DNA from: Chromatiales bacterium
GTDB taxonomy: Bacteria > Pseudomonadota > Gammaproteobacteria > SZUA-152
Direction: 5' to 3'
Length of the DNA stretch: 33,906 nt
Assembly: GCA_026982475.1 (NCBI GenBank)
Contig: JALSHB010000010.1
Span: 1 to 33,906, forward strand
The translations under genes were made by a program, and so were the position numbers. The notes below the pieces were generated by a model. That model was not told where the DNA came from and ran no database searches. It worked only from the letters and a program-made list of their open reading frames with translations. Shown here in pieces: positions 32,162 through 33,906 of the stretch (the first letter of the stretch is position 1; each line of letters opens with the position of its first letter).

Positions 32162-33906
32162 ATGGCAACGCCGGCAGATGAAGTGAAACAAGAACACACC
32201 TTCCGCAAATTCAAGGATGGCGACAACAAGCATCGCCCCTGGGCGCAGCAGATCTTTACCGCCGACACCAGTCACAAGTGCCCCACCTACCTGCTGCAGA
32301 CCCCACCCTGTCAGGGCAGCTGTCCGGCCGGCGAGGACATCCGCGGCTGGCTGGACATCGTGCGCGGCATGGAAAAACCCGCCGAAGGCATGGACTGGCG
32401 CGAATACGCCTTCCGCCGCTCCACCGACGCCAACCCCTTCCCCTCGGTAATGGGCCGCGTCTGCCCCGCGCCCTGCGAGGAAGGCTGCAACCGCAATGAA
32501 GTGGAAGACTTCGTCGGCATCAACGCCGTCGAGCAGTTCATCGGCGACACCGCGCTGAAAAACGGCTACAGCTTCGAGCCCGGCCCCGACACCGGCAAGA
32601 AGGTCGCCATCATCGGCGGCGGTCCCTGCGGCCTGTCCGCGGCCTACCAGCTGCGCCGCATGGGCCACGCCTGCACCGTGTTCGACGACCACGAAGACCT
32701 CGGCGGCATGATGATGTATGGCATCCCCGGCTACCGCACCCCGCGCGACGTGCTGCACGGCGAGATGAACCGCATCATCAACATGGGCGTCGAGACCCGT
32801 CTCAACACCCGCGTCGGCCGCGACGTCAGCCTGGAAGAACTGGAGAAGGACTTCGACGCCATCCTCTTCGCCATCGGCGCGCAGAACGGCCGCAGCCTGC
32901 CCATCCCCCATTTCGACGAGGCCGCCAACTGCCTGTCCGGCATCGCCTTCCTCGAATCCTTCAACCGCGGCCACCTCAAGGCCGTGGCCGGCAAGGTGCT
33001 GGTGATCGGCGGTGGCGACACCTCCATCGACGTCGCCTCCGTGGCCCGACGTCTGGGCATGGTCGAGGGCATCAGCGACGAGGCCCGGGTCGAGAACGTC
33101 ATCGCCAGCGGCAAGGAGCAGCCCCTGCCCGCCGACGCCAAGCACGTCCCGGTGGACGTCACCCTGCTGTCCCGCCACCCCATCGCCAACATGACCGCCT
33201 CCCAGCACGAGGTGGACGACGCCACCCGCGAGGGCATCGAGATCATCGGCTCCGTGGACCCCGTCGAGGTCATCATGGGCGACGACGGCCGCGCCAAGGC
33301 CCTGCGCGTGCGCAAGCTGAAGTGGGAGAACGGCAAGATGGAGCCCATCGAAGGCTCCGAGTACGAGATCGAGGCCGACATCATCGTCGCCGCCATCGGC
33401 CAGACCGGCCGCCTCGACGGCATGGAAGACCTGGCCAACGAACGCGGCCTGATCGACGCCGACAAGAACTTCCAGATGCCCAACAAGGAAGGCTATTTCG
33501 TCGCCGGCGACATCGTCCAGCCGCACCTGCTGACCACCGTCATCGGCCAGGCCTCGGTGGCCGCCGAGAGCATCGACCACTACCTCAAGCACCAGGATCT
33601 GGGCAACCGCCCCAAGGTGGACGTGCATCACTTCGACCTGCTGAAGAAGCTGCGCGAGCAGCACCTGGAGCCGGAGGAGTTCCAGCCCGAGGGCGACGAG
33701 CACACCCGCGGCATCGACCGCGGCCGTCGCGGCACCTCCGAGGCCGACTTCGCCATTCACAACTTCGAAGACCGCTCGGCCTATTCCATCGTCTCCGCCG
33801 ACGAGCTGTTCCTCGGCCACTTCGAATACGAACCGCGCCACAAGCGCAAGGAAATCGTCCCCGACGCCAGCGAGGTGCTGGGCCACTTCGAGGAACGCGT
33901 GCTGCC
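32162..33906 (+). CDS. dsrL: DsrL, NAD(P)H oxidoreductase of the Dsr system, 3' end outside window
   Basis: 581 codons are visible, cut by the right edge; known DsrL is around 650 residues. AGGAG stands before the ATG at 32162. Cysteines at 40, 50, 54 and at 101, 105, 109 (CPAPCEEGC) are the N-terminal Fe-S ligands, IIGGGPCGLSAA (150-161) binds FAD and VIGGGDTSIDVAS (about 281-293) binds NAD(P)H. The family is related to the small subunit of glutamate synthase. DsrL partners DsrAB in sulfur oxidation. The C-terminal linker and any ferredoxin domain cannot be judged. Confidence 0.96.
   Translation, partial: MATPADEVKQEHTFRKFKDGDNKHRPWAQQIFTADTSHKCPTYLLQTPPCQGSCPAGEDIRGWLDIVRGMEKPAEGMDWREYAFRRSTDANPFPSVMGRVCPAPCEEGCNRNEVEDFVGINAVEQFIGDTALKNGYSFEPGPDTGKKVAIIGGGPCGLSAAYQLRRMGHACTVFDDHEDLGGMMMYGIPGYRTPRDVLHGEMNRIINMGVETRLNTRVGRDVSLEELEKDFDAILFAIGAQNGRSLPIPHFDEAANCLSGIAFLESFNRGHLKAVAGKVLVIGGGDTSIDVASVARRLGMVEGISDEARVENVIASGKEQPLPADAKHVPVDVTLLSRHPIANMTASQHEVDDATREGIEIIGSVDPVEVIMGDDGRAKALRVRKLKWENGKMEPIEGSEYEIEADIIVAAIGQTGRLDGMEDLANERGLIDADKNFQMPNKEGYFVAGDIVQPHLLTTVIGQASVAAESIDHYLKHQDLGNRPKVDVHHFDLLKKLREQHLEPEEFQPEGDEHTRGIDRGRRGTSEADFAIHNFEDRSAYSIVSADELFLGHFEYEPRHKRKEIVPDASEVLGHFEERVL

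Noticed and set aside
32123-33886. 587-codon open frame on the minus strand
   Set aside because: It is antisense to dsrL, which has Fe-S, FAD and NAD(P)H motifs; the minus-strand translation shows none.

Overview
This window reads as GC-rich chromosomal DNA from a motile gammaproteobacterial sulfur oxidiser. Three things point there. The dsr genes are of the oxidative type in the order dsrABEFHCMKL, and dsrEFH occurs with sulfur oxidisers. The flagellar genes have sigma-54 and sigma-28 promoters, as in polar flagellar hierarchies. A tRNA-Ser(UGA) sits beside yccA, as I recall it does in E. coli. The genus cannot be fixed from the sequence; a Chromatiales or Thiohalobacter-like lineage fits.

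Positions 1-5360 hold a radical SAM gene cut by the left edge, then a leftward flagellar block: flagellin fliC, flaG, fliD, fliS, fliT. fliC has a sigma-28-type promoter and fliD a sigma-54-type promoter. Positions 5360-17376 read rightward and form a flagellin glycosylation island: a Maf-type glycosyltransferase under a sigma-54-type promoter, legB, legC, legG, legI, a legH-like acetyltransferase, legF, ptmE and a CgeB-like glycosyltransferase. Together these would make CMP-legionaminic acid or a close relative and attach it to the adjacent flagellin. The island is peppered with short repeats: inverted arms on both sides of legC, REP-like palindromes and a 102-bp duplication.

Positions 17489-21250 are a mixed stretch: tRNA-Ser(UGA), yccA, a 59-residue two-helix membrane protein, two uncharacterised proteins, a Sel1-repeat protein and a 65-residue protein. 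Positions 21561-22235 encode a PKHD-type hydroxylase.

Positions 25256-22310 are a leftward, tightly spaced five-gene operon that diverges from dsrA. It encodes a TauD-like dioxygenase, two proteins I do not recognise (75 and 235 residues), a Cas6/Cmx6-like RAMP protein with no CRISPR array or other cas gene, and a DsrC paralogue in which both C-terminal cysteines are replaced by glycine. This is the most interesting part of the window. A 26-nt palindromic motif (24/26 identical) occurs in both divergent intergenic regions, upstream of dsrA and upstream of the hydroxylase.

Positions 25705-33906 are the dsr operon. DsrAB is the reverse sulfite reductase, DsrEFH and DsrC pass sulfur to it, DsrM and DsrK belong to the membrane electron-transfer complex, and DsrL (cut by the right edge) is the NAD(P)H oxidoreductase partner. 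Strong hairpins separate dsrC from dsrM and dsrK from dsrL.
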